Part shown: piece after piece, positions 35,363 to 44,077 of the stretch
How the letters are laid out: each line of letters opens with the position of its first letter
Numbering within the stretch: position 1 is the stretch's first letter
DNA from: Acidobacteriota bacterium
Lineage (GTDB): Bacteria > Acidobacteriota > Thermoanaerobaculia > Multivoradales > J023
Assembly: GCA_029263315.1 (NCBI GenBank)
Contig: JAJCXR010000040.1
Location: forward strand, 186,001 to 250,000
DNA: 64,000 bases
Direction: 5' to 3'
Notes under the pieces: generated by a model
What the model was told of the DNA's origin: nothing
Seen by the model: the letters and a program-made list of their open reading frames with translations, nothing else
The model's database searches: none
Made by a program: the position numbers and the translations under genes

Positions 35363-36261
35363 CCTACATCGCCTTCGTCATCGGCTTGCTGATCATCCCC
35401 ATCACCTTGACCTTCGCCAAGCTCTTCGGCCTCTATGCCGTGGTCGGCGAGTGCCAATCCCATGTCTTCACCCTCTTCGGTAAGGTCCTTGGTGTTCTCG
35501 ATGAGCCCGGGCTTCAGTTCCCCATGCTGCGATTTGGCCCCAAAGCCCTTCTCATCCCCTTGTTCGGCAAGCGCCAGGTCGTCTCCACCGCCCTGCGGCA
35601 ACACTACCTGCGCAGCCTGATGGTCAACTCCGAAGAGGGCACCCCCATGGGGGTTGGGATCTGGTACGAAATGGGCGTCAACGACCCGGTGTCCTACCTC
35701 TTCATCAATGCGGACCCCGAAGGCTCCCTGCAGGCCAATGTCGCCAGCTCTACGATTTCCACCCTCTCCAACCTCGAAATGGAGGAGATGCTAGAGAACC
35801 GCCACAGCCTGAGCCGCACCGTCCGTTCGGCGGTCTCTCCACTGAGCGAGAAATGGGGTTACCGTTTGGGCTCCGTCTATATCCGCAAGGTGGCATTCAC
35901 CGACCGCTCGATGGTCGAGAACATCACCGAAAAGGTGGTCAAACGGCTTGTTCAGGTGACCAGCGCCATGAAGCAGGACGGCGAAAACCGGGTCGGCTTG
36001 ATTCAGAGTGAAACCGCCAAGAAAGTCTCCCAGAAGCTGGCTGAAGCCTCCGCAGCCCGACCCGCCGTGGTGGGCAAGACCCTCAACGAGATCGGACAGC
36101 AGGACGCCGAAATCCTCGATACGGTCATCGAAGTCATGGAGACGGAAAAGCTCCTCGCTTCCAAGGCGAGGGTCGACGTGCTGCCCGCCGGGGCGTCGAT
36201 GCTGGTGCAATTGGGCGAGCCGTCGAGGGTAGATGCGCCGCCCCCCTTTCGACCGTCTTAG
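35359..36261 (+). CDS. SPFH/band-7-like membrane protein, second of a pair
   Basis: A 300-residue protein with an N-terminal membrane segment (YIAFVIGLLIIPITLTFA). A band-7-like domain follows: YAVVGECQSHVFTLFGKVLGVLDEPGLQFP, VSTALRQHYLRSLMVNSEEGTPMGVGIWYEMGVNDPVSYLF, and SEKWGYRLGSVYIRKVAFTDRSMVENI. The C-terminal helix (VGLIQSETAKKVSQKLAEASAARP) parallels the oligomerisation segment of the first protein. The sequence differs from its partner, so the two probably form a hetero-complex like HflK/HflC. The ATG overlaps the upstream TGA by four bases. About 1.1 kb without genes follows it. Confidence 0.82.
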   Translation: MTYIAFVIGLLIIPITLTFAKLFGLYAVVGECQSHVFTLFGKVLGVLDEPGLQFPMLRFGPKALLIPLFGKRQVVSTALRQHYLRSLMVNSEEGTPMGVGIWYEMGVNDPVSYLFINADPEGSLQANVASSTISTLSNLEMEEMLENRHSLSRTVRSAVSPLSEKWGYRLGSVYIRKVAFTDRSMVENITEKVVKRLVQVTSAMKQDGENRVGLIQSETAKKVSQKLAEASAARPAVVGKTLNEIGQQDAEILDTVIEVMETEKLLASKARVDVLPAGASMLVQLGEPSRVDAPPPFRPS

Positions 36262-36490
36262 CGAGCTCCCGGCAGCCATGGGTAGTTCTTGACGCCGGGG
36301 GTATGTCTGCAGCGCAGCATGCCCTCGGAAGCTCAGGACGACTGACGATTCCCTATGGCGCGGCTCCTGAGCGCAAGGCAATGCCTTACAGTCCGAGAAA
36401 CGCCCGGAGCCGCCCATTGCCAGTTTTGGCGCCTGTTGGCAACCTCGCCCAGGGAACCCTAAGTAGCTATAGACAAAGAGCTTGTCGCCC

Positions 36491-36925
36491 AACCCTAAAG
36501 TAGTACATGAAGAAAAGCTGTGGAAAAACCCGGCGCTTTGGGCCAGTCCGCCTTGCAATGAAGACGGGCCATCACTCTAAACCATTAGAAATAAAGATCT
36601 TACGAAGACTGCACAAATTTTTGTGCAATCTGTAGAAGGTCCCATGAACAGGGCATGGAAGGCACTTTTCCGACGCTTTTCCCACAGGTTTTTCCACAAT
36701 ATCTGCGGAAGGCTAGCCAGCCGGATTCCGGCCCCCTCAAGGCGCCATCCAACAACGGCTCAAAGAACCTTTTGTGGCGTCCGATCTGGCGCCAGCCATG
36801 CCCGAGCCCAACCTGGGGGTCCGACAGTTTTTCCACAGCCTCCGAAGCAACAAACGCCTCAACAAACGAGCTCTAAGTGCGCATGGAACAAGGCCTTGGC
36901 AGAAAACCCTAAAGTAGTACATGAA
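36491..36925. repeat. 21-bp direct repeat pair flanking DnaA boxes
   Basis: An identical 21-base block beginning AACCCTAAAGTAGTACATGA occurs at 36491-36511 and 36905-36925, each followed after 7 bases by TGTGGAAAA. A shortened relative, AACCCTAAGTAGCTAT, lies at 36455-36470. Conservation extends only through the adjacent box, so the box and the trio-like block were duplicated or kept as one unit. Confidence 0.85.
36610..36627. repeat. Perfect inverted repeat in the AT-rich part of the candidate origin
   Basis: TGCACAAA (36610-36617) and TTTGTGCA (36620-36627) form a perfect eight-base inverted repeat around TT. It lies in the AT-rich island between the first inverted and first direct DnaA-box-like 9-mers. 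It could be a protein-binding site or part of the unwinding region. Confidence 0.6.
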
Positions 36926-37349
36926 AAAGCCTGTGGAAAAGTGGCCTCTCCCAGCCTTGAAACGGCCGGGGCAGGGACCGGGGCATAGGCCGTAAACTAC
37001 TGATAAACTTAACTTTAAACAAGAGGACCCGGGACAGGAGGCGTCGCGCCTGGGTTTCTTTCGGGGTCAGTTTTCCAGCCCTTTTTCCACAGCCTTATCC
37101 GAAGGCTCGGCTCCCCTGCATGCGGGGAGATGCGGGGAGAAGACATGTCGCAGGTGGCCACAGCAACGCGGCTCGACAGCGGGCACCAGAGGTCAATGCC
37201 AGGAAACGCATTGGGGACCCTCATTGCGCAATCGTAAGGTGCACCGTAACGTTGCGGCTTTGGCGACACCGGCGCATGGCAGAAGCCGCCCTAAGCAAAC
37301 GCCGGGGAGGTGAGTGACCTGCTGATTCTTCGGAGGGGGAAATGGGAGA

Positions 37350-37426
37350 TGGTACCGACGCCCCGGTTTGAACGGGGGACCTCTTGATCCACAATCAAGC
37401 GCTCTAACCAACTGAGCTACGTCGGC
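37350..37426 (-). tRNA. tRNA-His (anticodon GTG)
   Basis: A complete cloverleaf on the minus strand. Acceptor GCCGACG pairs with CGTCGGT (G1:U72 wobble). The D arm is GCTC-AGTTGGTTA-GAGC. The anticodon stem is CTTGA/TCAAG with loop TTGTGGA and anticodon GTG. The variable loop is AGGTC and the T arm is CCCCG-TTCAAAC-CGGGG. The CCA end is encoded. The discriminator is A73, with an encoded G at position -1. Most bacterial tRNA-His have C73 opposite G-1; A73 is known from some alphaproteobacteria. Confidence 0.95.
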
Positions 37427-37581
37427 CCACAGGGTCGCCGATCTTAATAGCTGCCGGCCCGGATTGTAAAGCCCAAGCTTGCCGGAGAGTGACGGTCAGA
37501 AAGTAGGGACACAGGCCCGCAGGTGAATGGTACGATGACCTGGGCTGTAGCCCGATCCCTGAAAATGATAAGGAGTCAGTC

Positions 37582-39282
<1,701 letters not shown>

Positions 39283-39292
39283 GAGATCTGTT

Positions 39293-39317
39293 CGCTCCCC
39301 AGGATTGTCGGGGAGCG
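39293..39317. terminator. Hairpin between convergent ETF-QO and helicase genes
   Basis: CGCTCCCC (39293-39300) pairs with GGGGAGCG (39310-39317) over a nine-base loop. It starts ten bases after the ETF-QO stop and 47 bases from the end of the convergent helicase gene. No T tract follows on either strand, so termination is plausible but not certain. Confidence 0.45.
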
Positions 39318-39363
39318 GACCCTGCCCACCGTCCCGACAGCGAACCCCATCCGGTAACTAGTC

Positions 39364-42156
39364 CTACAGCAACCGACGCCGACGCACTGTCTTACGGCGC
39401 GGGCGCATTTCGGTGTAAGCCTCCACGCCTTCCACTGAGCAGCGGGGCATCTCGACCCCGATGGCCGCCTCGATCTGACGCACCGTGGCCTTGTCTTGCC
39501 AGGTGCCGATACTGGAGACGACACCGACGGAATTACCGCGGGCGGTGCGGCCGGCCCGGTGCACGTAGTCTTCGACGGATTCCGGCAAGCCATAGTTGAT
39601 GACGTGCTGAATGCGGGGCACGTCGATGCCCCGTGCGGCGACGTCCGTCGCCACCAGAATACGGAACTTGCCCTCGCGGAAACCGCGTAGGGCGCGCACC
39701 CGTTGGGCTTGCGTGCGATCCGAGTGAATGCGATCGGCGGGACATCCCGCCTGCTGTAGCTGACGCGCCAGCCACTCGGTGTGCAGCTTGCGGCGGGCGA
39801 AAATCAAGGTGCTGCCTTGCACTTCGTCCAAGAGCCCGAGCAGACAGGTCTTGAGGTCGGCGTCGTGGACCAGGTAGAGACGATGCTCGATGCCCTCGGC
39901 CACTTGATTCACCGGCCGGATGTCGATCATCAACGGATCTTTCATGAACTGCTGCGCCAGGCGCTCGATGGGCGGCAGCATGGTGGCCGAAAACATCATG
40001 CTGCGGCGTTCCTTGGGCACTTGCTCGAGGATCTCCTTGATCTGCGGCAGGAAGCCCAAGTCGAGCATGTGATCTGCCTCGTCGATGACCAACTCCTCCA
40101 GGAGACTCAAATCGACGTTGCGCCGCCGCAGGTGATCGGCCAACCGCCCCGGCGTGGCGACCACGATGTCGGGTTTGGCCCGCAGGCGATCGATCTGCGG
40201 CCCCATCTTGACGCCACCGATGATGGCCACGGCGCGCAGCTTGTGATTCTTGCCGAACGAGTCGATGAACGCTTTGGTCTGCAGGGCGATCTCCCGCGTC
40301 GGGCAGATGATCAGGCCGCGGATTCCCTTACCGTGGTAGAGGCGCTCCGCCAGGGGCAAAACGAAGGCGGCGGTCTTGCCAGAGCCGGTTTCCGCCAAGC
40401 CGATGATATCCACCCCTTCGAGGGCCTCCGGAATGACCGCGGCCTGAATCGGCGTCGGGTGGTTGAACCCCATTTCGCGCACTGCTTCGAGGATGGCGTC
40501 GCTGAGACCCAGGGTAGCGAAGCTCTGGTCCGTAACCTCGACATCCCCTTGCGGGATAGCCCCGGTGAAGAGGCCCTCGGCGATCAAGGACTCGTCGTCG
40601 TGCTCCCCTTCGTCGTCGTCGCGGTCAAAGCTCAACGACTCGCCTTCAAAGGCACCGCTATTGACGGCCTCGAACGCTGAGCCCTTGGCCTTGTCCTGGG
40701 AATCGTCGCCAGACGGAGTCGTCGCTTGCGTCACCTCCGGCTCAGATTTCACCTCAGAGCCCGAAGGCTGATCTGCCGTCTGCTGTAGCTCCCCCTCCCA
40801 ATCGAGGTCGAGCTCGTCCGTCGGCCCATCGACCTCCGCCGTAGCAACATCCTCTTGCGCCACTACCACCACATCGTCGACGGCGGTCTCGGAAACCGTC
40901 GCCGCCCCGTCGGAGGTATGGCCATCGGAGATCTCGCTGTCGGAGCCGTTGTCCTGTGATGGCTTCGGCGACGCGGCGTCATCATCCGTCGATTCTCCGA
41001 CCGCTGAAGCATCGGCGAAGCGGGGATCACTGGTCAAGGCGGCGCCAAACTTCCGGAGGGCGCGATTCAATCGTTCGCGGCGCTCTTGAGAACGCACCGA
41101 ACGACGGCGGGTCGAGCCATCACGCAAGACGATTGTGGCGTCCGGCGACAGACCCGTCTCGACATCTTCTTGCGATGGTTCCGACGGCTGCTTTGGCGAT
41201 GGCTCTTGGGCTGGTTTCGAAACCTCCTCGGAGACCTGTGGTGAGCTGACATCAGCCGGCGCTGTCGCCTCGGACTGGCTCTCCGTCTGGCTCTCCTCCT
41301 CCTTGTCCGCAGCCTTCGAGACCGAGCGGCCACCCCTGGCTGAACGGCGCTTTCGACTCTCGGGTCGGCGCTTGGTACGGCGCTCCCCATCGGCCACCTC
41401 CGTCGCAGCAGCAAGGGGTGGCGCCTCGTCCGTCGACGCGTCCTCTGCGGCGGCCTTATCGGCCGCCATGCGTCCCGCCAGGGAGTCTCTTCGGGTTCGT
41501 CGTTGACCTTCGGAGGAACGACTTTCGGAGCCCCGGCTCTCGGAGTTGCGGCTCTCGGAGCTGCGGCTCCCGGAGCTGCGGCTTTCAGCAGCACGGCCAT
41601 CGGAAGCTTGAAGCTTCGACGGCGTCTCCGTCGTCACCACTTCGGTCGTAGGCGGCGATTCCTCAGGCTCCGCCGCGGTTTCCTCGGCATCAAACCGATG
41701 CCCGGCGGCTACCAGGGCTTCCTTGGCTTGCTGCAGCTTCTTGTGCCGCACCAGCAGATAATCCGTGTCGTACGTCGAGATCGAAAAAATGCTGACCTTC
41801 GCCTCTGTCAACGGATTGGCCAAGGACGCCAAGACGCCGATCAGGGCGGGATCGAGGGTCCCCTTGACCTTGATGGCACGCCAACCTACTTCGCAGCGGA
41901 CCGACTTGGGAACTAGCTTCTCCTCGCAAACGACCGACAACTCGTCGCGGCTGCGGGAGACGGAGAAAAAGGCGCTTCGATGCACCCAAGCGGGCACACG
42001 ATCATTGGCCGGTAGGCGGCAAATGCCTAAACGCTCGGGTTCCACCACCAACGCCAGACCGGACTTTTTTGAACGGTCGCGTCGTTTCCGTGGAGAGCTT
42101 GCCTTGGGTTTGGAAGGGGTATCGTCGATATCGGGGGTCTCATTCGAAGGATGCAT
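39364..42156 (-). CDS. DEAD-box RNA helicase with N-terminal ACT_7 (CASTOR-like) domain
   Basis: A 930-residue protein. Residues about 30-145 read LALVVEPERLGICRLPAND, FFSVSRSRDELSVVC, WRAIKVKGTLDPALIGVLASLA and VSIFSISTYDTDYLLV. That is the ACT_7/CASTOR-type amino-acid-sensing domain, usually a stand-alone protein of about 130 residues. A 360-residue Ser/Glu/Arg-rich disordered linker follows, including SRSSESRNSES repeats. The helicase core is at about 545-920: the Q-motif region GFNHPTPIQAAVIP, AETGSGKTA, VIDEADHM, FSATML, ATDVAARGIDVPR and HRAGRTARG. The tail is basic (RRKTVRRRRLL). ATG 42156 has AGGAA six bases upstream. The frame is uninterrupted, so the fusion looks genuine. Confidence 0.92.
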   Translation of the reverse strand: MHPSNETPDIDDTPSKPKASSPRKRRDRSKKSGLALVVEPERLGICRLPANDRVPAWVHRSAFFSVSRSRDELSVVCEEKLVPKSVRCEVGWRAIKVKGTLDPALIGVLASLANPLTEAKVSIFSISTYDTDYLLVRHKKLQQAKEALVAAGHRFDAEETAAEPEESPPTTEVVTTETPSKLQASDGRAAESRSSGSRSSESRNSESRGSESRSSEGQRRTRRDSLAGRMAADKAAAEDASTDEAPPLAAATEVADGERRTKRRPESRKRRSARGGRSVSKAADKEEESQTESQSEATAPADVSSPQVSEEVSKPAQEPSPKQPSEPSQEDVETGLSPDATIVLRDGSTRRRSVRSQERRERLNRALRKFGAALTSDPRFADASAVGESTDDDAASPKPSQDNGSDSEISDGHTSDGAATVSETAVDDVVVVAQEDVATAEVDGPTDELDLDWEGELQQTADQPSGSEVKSEPEVTQATTPSGDDSQDKAKGSAFEAVNSGAFEGESLSFDRDDDEGEHDDESLIAEGLFTGAIPQGDVEVTDQSFATLGLSDAILEAVREMGFNHPTPIQAAVIPEALEGVDIIGLAETGSGKTAAFVLPLAERLYHGKGIRGLIICPTREIALQTKAFIDSFGKNHKLRAVAIIGGVKMGPQIDRLRAKPDIVVATPGRLADHLRRRNVDLSLLEELVIDEADHMLDLGFLPQIKEILEQVPKERRSMMFSATMLPPIERLAQQFMKDPLMIDIRPVNQVAEGIEHRLYLVHDADLKTCLLGLLDEVQGSTLIFARRKLHTEWLARQLQQAGCPADRIHSDRTQAQRVRALRGFREGKFRILVATDVAARGIDVPRIQHVINYGLPESVEDYVHRAGRTARGNSVGVVSSIGTWQDKATVRQIEAAIGVEMPRCSVEGVEAYTEMRPRRKTVRRRRLL
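41524..41583. repeat. 15-bp coding tandem repeat (four units) in the helicase linker
   Basis: Four units of the pattern YTCGGAG-YYSCGGCT with 15-base period lie at 41524-41538, 41539-41553, 41554-41568 and 41569-41583, with decayed units on both sides. On the minus strand they encode the S-R-S/N-S-E linker repeats of the DEAD-box protein. Length polymorphism between strains would be expected. Confidence 0.8.
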
Positions 42157-42554
42157 AAGGGTTCCTGGAGGGGGTGAAGCCATTCTCGGAGAAATTGCCC
42201 GGAGTGGTTCGGTGCCGTGGGGATCGTCGGCCCGGCGTCACCATGAAGCATCAGAATCCACTGCTGACTGGAAAGCAAAGCTCGATACCAGGCCGAATTG
42301 CTCGATACCCGGCGAGCCGTGGCGGCGGATCCTTGTCGGAAGATTGGTGTCGACAAATCTATGGACGACTCGGAATCTACCCAACGGTGCAGTAGCACGT
42401 AGTCTAGCACCATCGGAGGACGCTTTGAAGTGCGCTTGTAGTATGATCCGCTGCGTTCTCAGATGAAGAAATGAAGGATCGCTCTGTTCCGCGGTTTCAG
42501 CCCGTAGCTGGGGCTCGGGGTGGGTTGCCAAGCATGCAACGAGGAGGAACGAAC
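42157..42554. other. Divergent intergenic region between helicase and NSS transporter
   Basis: A 398-base gap that should hold both promoters. TATGAT at about 42437 is a possible -10 for the transporter, but no -35 with correct spacing precedes it. No hairpin, riboswitch-like pairing or RNA gene was seen. An in-frame ATG at 42471 upstream of the transporter has no ribosome site. Confidence 0.45.
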
Positions 42555-43928
42555 GTGCAGACAGGTCGTGGTAACTGGAATTCTAGGCTTGGTTTCATCC
42601 TGGCTGCCGCCGGCTCGGCCATCGGCCTCGGCAACATTTGGCGCTTCCCCTATACGGCGGGAGAAAACGGCGGCGGCGCCTTTGTCCTGCTCTATTTGAT
42701 TTTTGTCTTCGCCATCGGCGTACCCGTCCTGCTGGCCGAGTTGGCCATGGGCCGGGCCAGCGAACGCAGCGCCGTCGGGGCCTTCAAAAAGCTGGTGCCC
42801 GGTGGTCTCTGGCCCGCCGTCGGCGGCCTCGGAGTGCTCACCGGCTTCGGTATTCTGTCGTTCTACTCGGTGATCGCCGGCTGGACTCTGAGATACCTCT
42901 ACCTGGCCATCATGGGCACCTTCAAAGGGGACGTGACCGCCGCCACCAGCGGCCCGATCTTCACCAACATGGCCGGTGACGGCTCGATGGCGATCCTGCT
43001 GATGGGCATCTTCCTGCTGCTCACCATCCTGGTGGTACGCGGCGGCATCAGCGGCGGCATCGAACGGGCCGCCAAGATCCTCATGCCGGTCTTCTTCTTG
43101 GTGCTGATCGCCATGGTCATCCGCTCCGTGACCTTGCCGGGGGCCAGCCAAGGGATCGAGTTTCTCTTCCACTTCGATTTCAGCAAGCTGACAGCCGCCG
43201 CCGTGGCCAGCGCCCTGGGCCAAGCCCTGTTCAGCCTCAGTATCGGCATGGGCGCCATGATCACCTATGGCTCCTACTTGCCGAAGGATATCAACCTGCC
43301 GGTTTCCGGCTTCATCGTTGCCCTCTGTGACACGGCCATCGCCCTCATCGGCGGCTTGATCATCTTCCCCGCCCTGTTCGCCGCCGGCGCCGATCCAGCA
43401 GCCGGGCCGGGTCTCGTCTTTGTCGTCATGCCCACCATTTTTGGTGCCATGGGTGGCTTCGGCTACCTCTTCGGCATCGCTTTCTATGCCTTGCTGGCCA
43501 TCGCCGCCTTGACCTCCACCATCAGCCTGTTGGAAGTGATTGTCACCTACTTCGTCGACGAACGGCAGTGGTCGAGGGAAAAGGCCACCTGGACGATGGG
43601 CATCCTTTGTTTTCTGATGGGCATTCCCAGCGCCCTGTCGCAAGGCGCCTTCACCTGGCTTAGCTCAACTCCCGAGAGGGCTTTTCCCGGCGGCGATTTC
43701 CTCTCCTTGGCCAACATCGTCTTTGGCAACTACTTTTTGAGCATCGGCGCCATCTTCATTTGCATCTTCGTGGGATGGAAGTGGGGCATCAAGGCGGCGG
43801 TGGAAGAGATGAGCCGCAACGGAAAGCTACCAGTGGCCGCGATGTGGTCCTTCATGGTGCGTTACGTTTGCCCCGTGGCGGTCGTGGCGGTCTTGATCTA
43901 CGCCATCTGGACCAACAGCTACCTCTGA
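42555..43928 (+). CDS. Neurotransmitter:sodium symporter (NSS/SNF) family transporter
   Basis: A 457-residue inner-membrane protein with about 11-12 helices. The helix-1 signature SAIGLGNIWRFPYTAGENGGGAF places the sodium and substrate site. Further family marks are GVPVLLAELAMGR, SIGMGAMITYGSY and the conserved proline- and glycine-rich helix FIVALCDTAIALIGGLIIFPALF. Members take up amino acids or related amines with Na+ (LeuT, MhsT). The start is GTG 42555, because GAGGAGGA ends six bases upstream, a near-ideal ribosome site, and the protein then begins QTGRGNWNSRLGF. A terminator follows its stop. Confidence 0.93.
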   Translation: MQTGRGNWNSRLGFILAAAGSAIGLGNIWRFPYTAGENGGGAFVLLYLIFVFAIGVPVLLAELAMGRASERSAVGAFKKLVPGGLWPAVGGLGVLTGFGILSFYSVIAGWTLRYLYLAIMGTFKGDVTAATSGPIFTNMAGDGSMAILLMGIFLLLTILVVRGGISGGIERAAKILMPVFFLVLIAMVIRSVTLPGASQGIEFLFHFDFSKLTAAAVASALGQALFSLSIGMGAMITYGSYLPKDINLPVSGFIVALCDTAIALIGGLIIFPALFAAGADPAAGPGLVFVVMPTIFGAMGGFGYLFGIAFYALLAIAALTSTISLLEVIVTYFVDERQWSREKATWTMGILCFLMGIPSALSQGAFTWLSSTPERAFPGGDFLSLANIVFGNYFLSIGAIFICIFVGWKWGIKAAVEEMSRNGKLPVAAMWSFMVRYVCPVAVVAVLIYAIWTNSYL

Positions 43929-43987
43929 TCCCACCGGCGACCCCTCGACACGGATCTCGGAGGATCGGGGGACTCCTAGAATCGAAA

Positions 43988-44021
43988 AAAGACCCGGCGG
44001 GGGAGACTCCACCGGGTCTTT
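43988..44021 (+). terminator. Rho-independent terminator of the NSS transporter gene
   Basis: AAAGACCCGG (43988-43997) pairs perfectly with CCGGGTCTTT (44012-44021) across a 14-base loop and is followed by TATTTTGG. It begins 60 bases after the transporter stop. The A tract on the left side could also serve the convergent fadJ transcript. Confidence 0.88.
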
Positions 44022-44077
44022 ATTTTGGCCTTATCGGGTCCTAGGGCGCCGAGCCGGGCTTCAGCCAAGGCGCCACC

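Larger units (their letters stand above)
36455..37091. other. Candidate replication origin / DnaA-binding locus
   Basis: Exact matches to TTWTNCACA: TGTGGAAAA at 36519-36527 and 36932-36940 (inverted), and TTTTCCACA at 36690-36698, 36829-36837 and 37083-37091. Near-boxes sit 12-13 bases before two of them (TTTTCCCACA at 36677, TTTTCCAGCC at 37071), and TTATCC lies at 37095. Next to each inverted box is CCCTAAAGTAGTACATGAA, then A-rich sequence, a GC dinucleotide and the box. Reading triplets AAG-TAG and AAG-AAA, this resembles the DnaA-trio plus GC plus box layout of the basal origin unwinding element. Known: DnaA binds such boxes. Inferred: this is oriC or a DnaA-titrating site. Against: dnaA, dnaN, gyrB, rpmH and parAB are not nearby. 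Confidence 0.5.
36262..37349. other. Gene-free 1.1 kb region between the SPFH pair and tRNA-His
   Basis: The longest non-coding stretch in the window. No open frame here has family similarity, ribosome site and codon pattern together. It holds the DnaA-box cluster described separately (36455-37091), AT-rich islands at 36580-36630 and 36995-37022, and a perfect inverted repeat at 36610-36627. From 37110 to 37349 the sequence is GC-rich and featureless apart from a doubled GATGCGGGGA near 37130. Confidence 0.8.

Noticed and set aside
36610..36627. Inverted repeat as a terminator for the SPFH pair
   Set aside because: It lies about 350 bases past the stop, has no T tract after it, and sits inside the DnaA-box cluster.
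36262..37349. Undetected protein gene in the 1.1 kb gap
   Set aside because: Frames there are short, overlap each other on both strands, have no ribosome sites, and cross the DnaA-box repeats.
42437..42442. TATGAT as a promoter -10 for the NSS transporter
   Set aside because: No -35 hexamer occurs at 16-18 bases upstream, so it was kept only as a remark.
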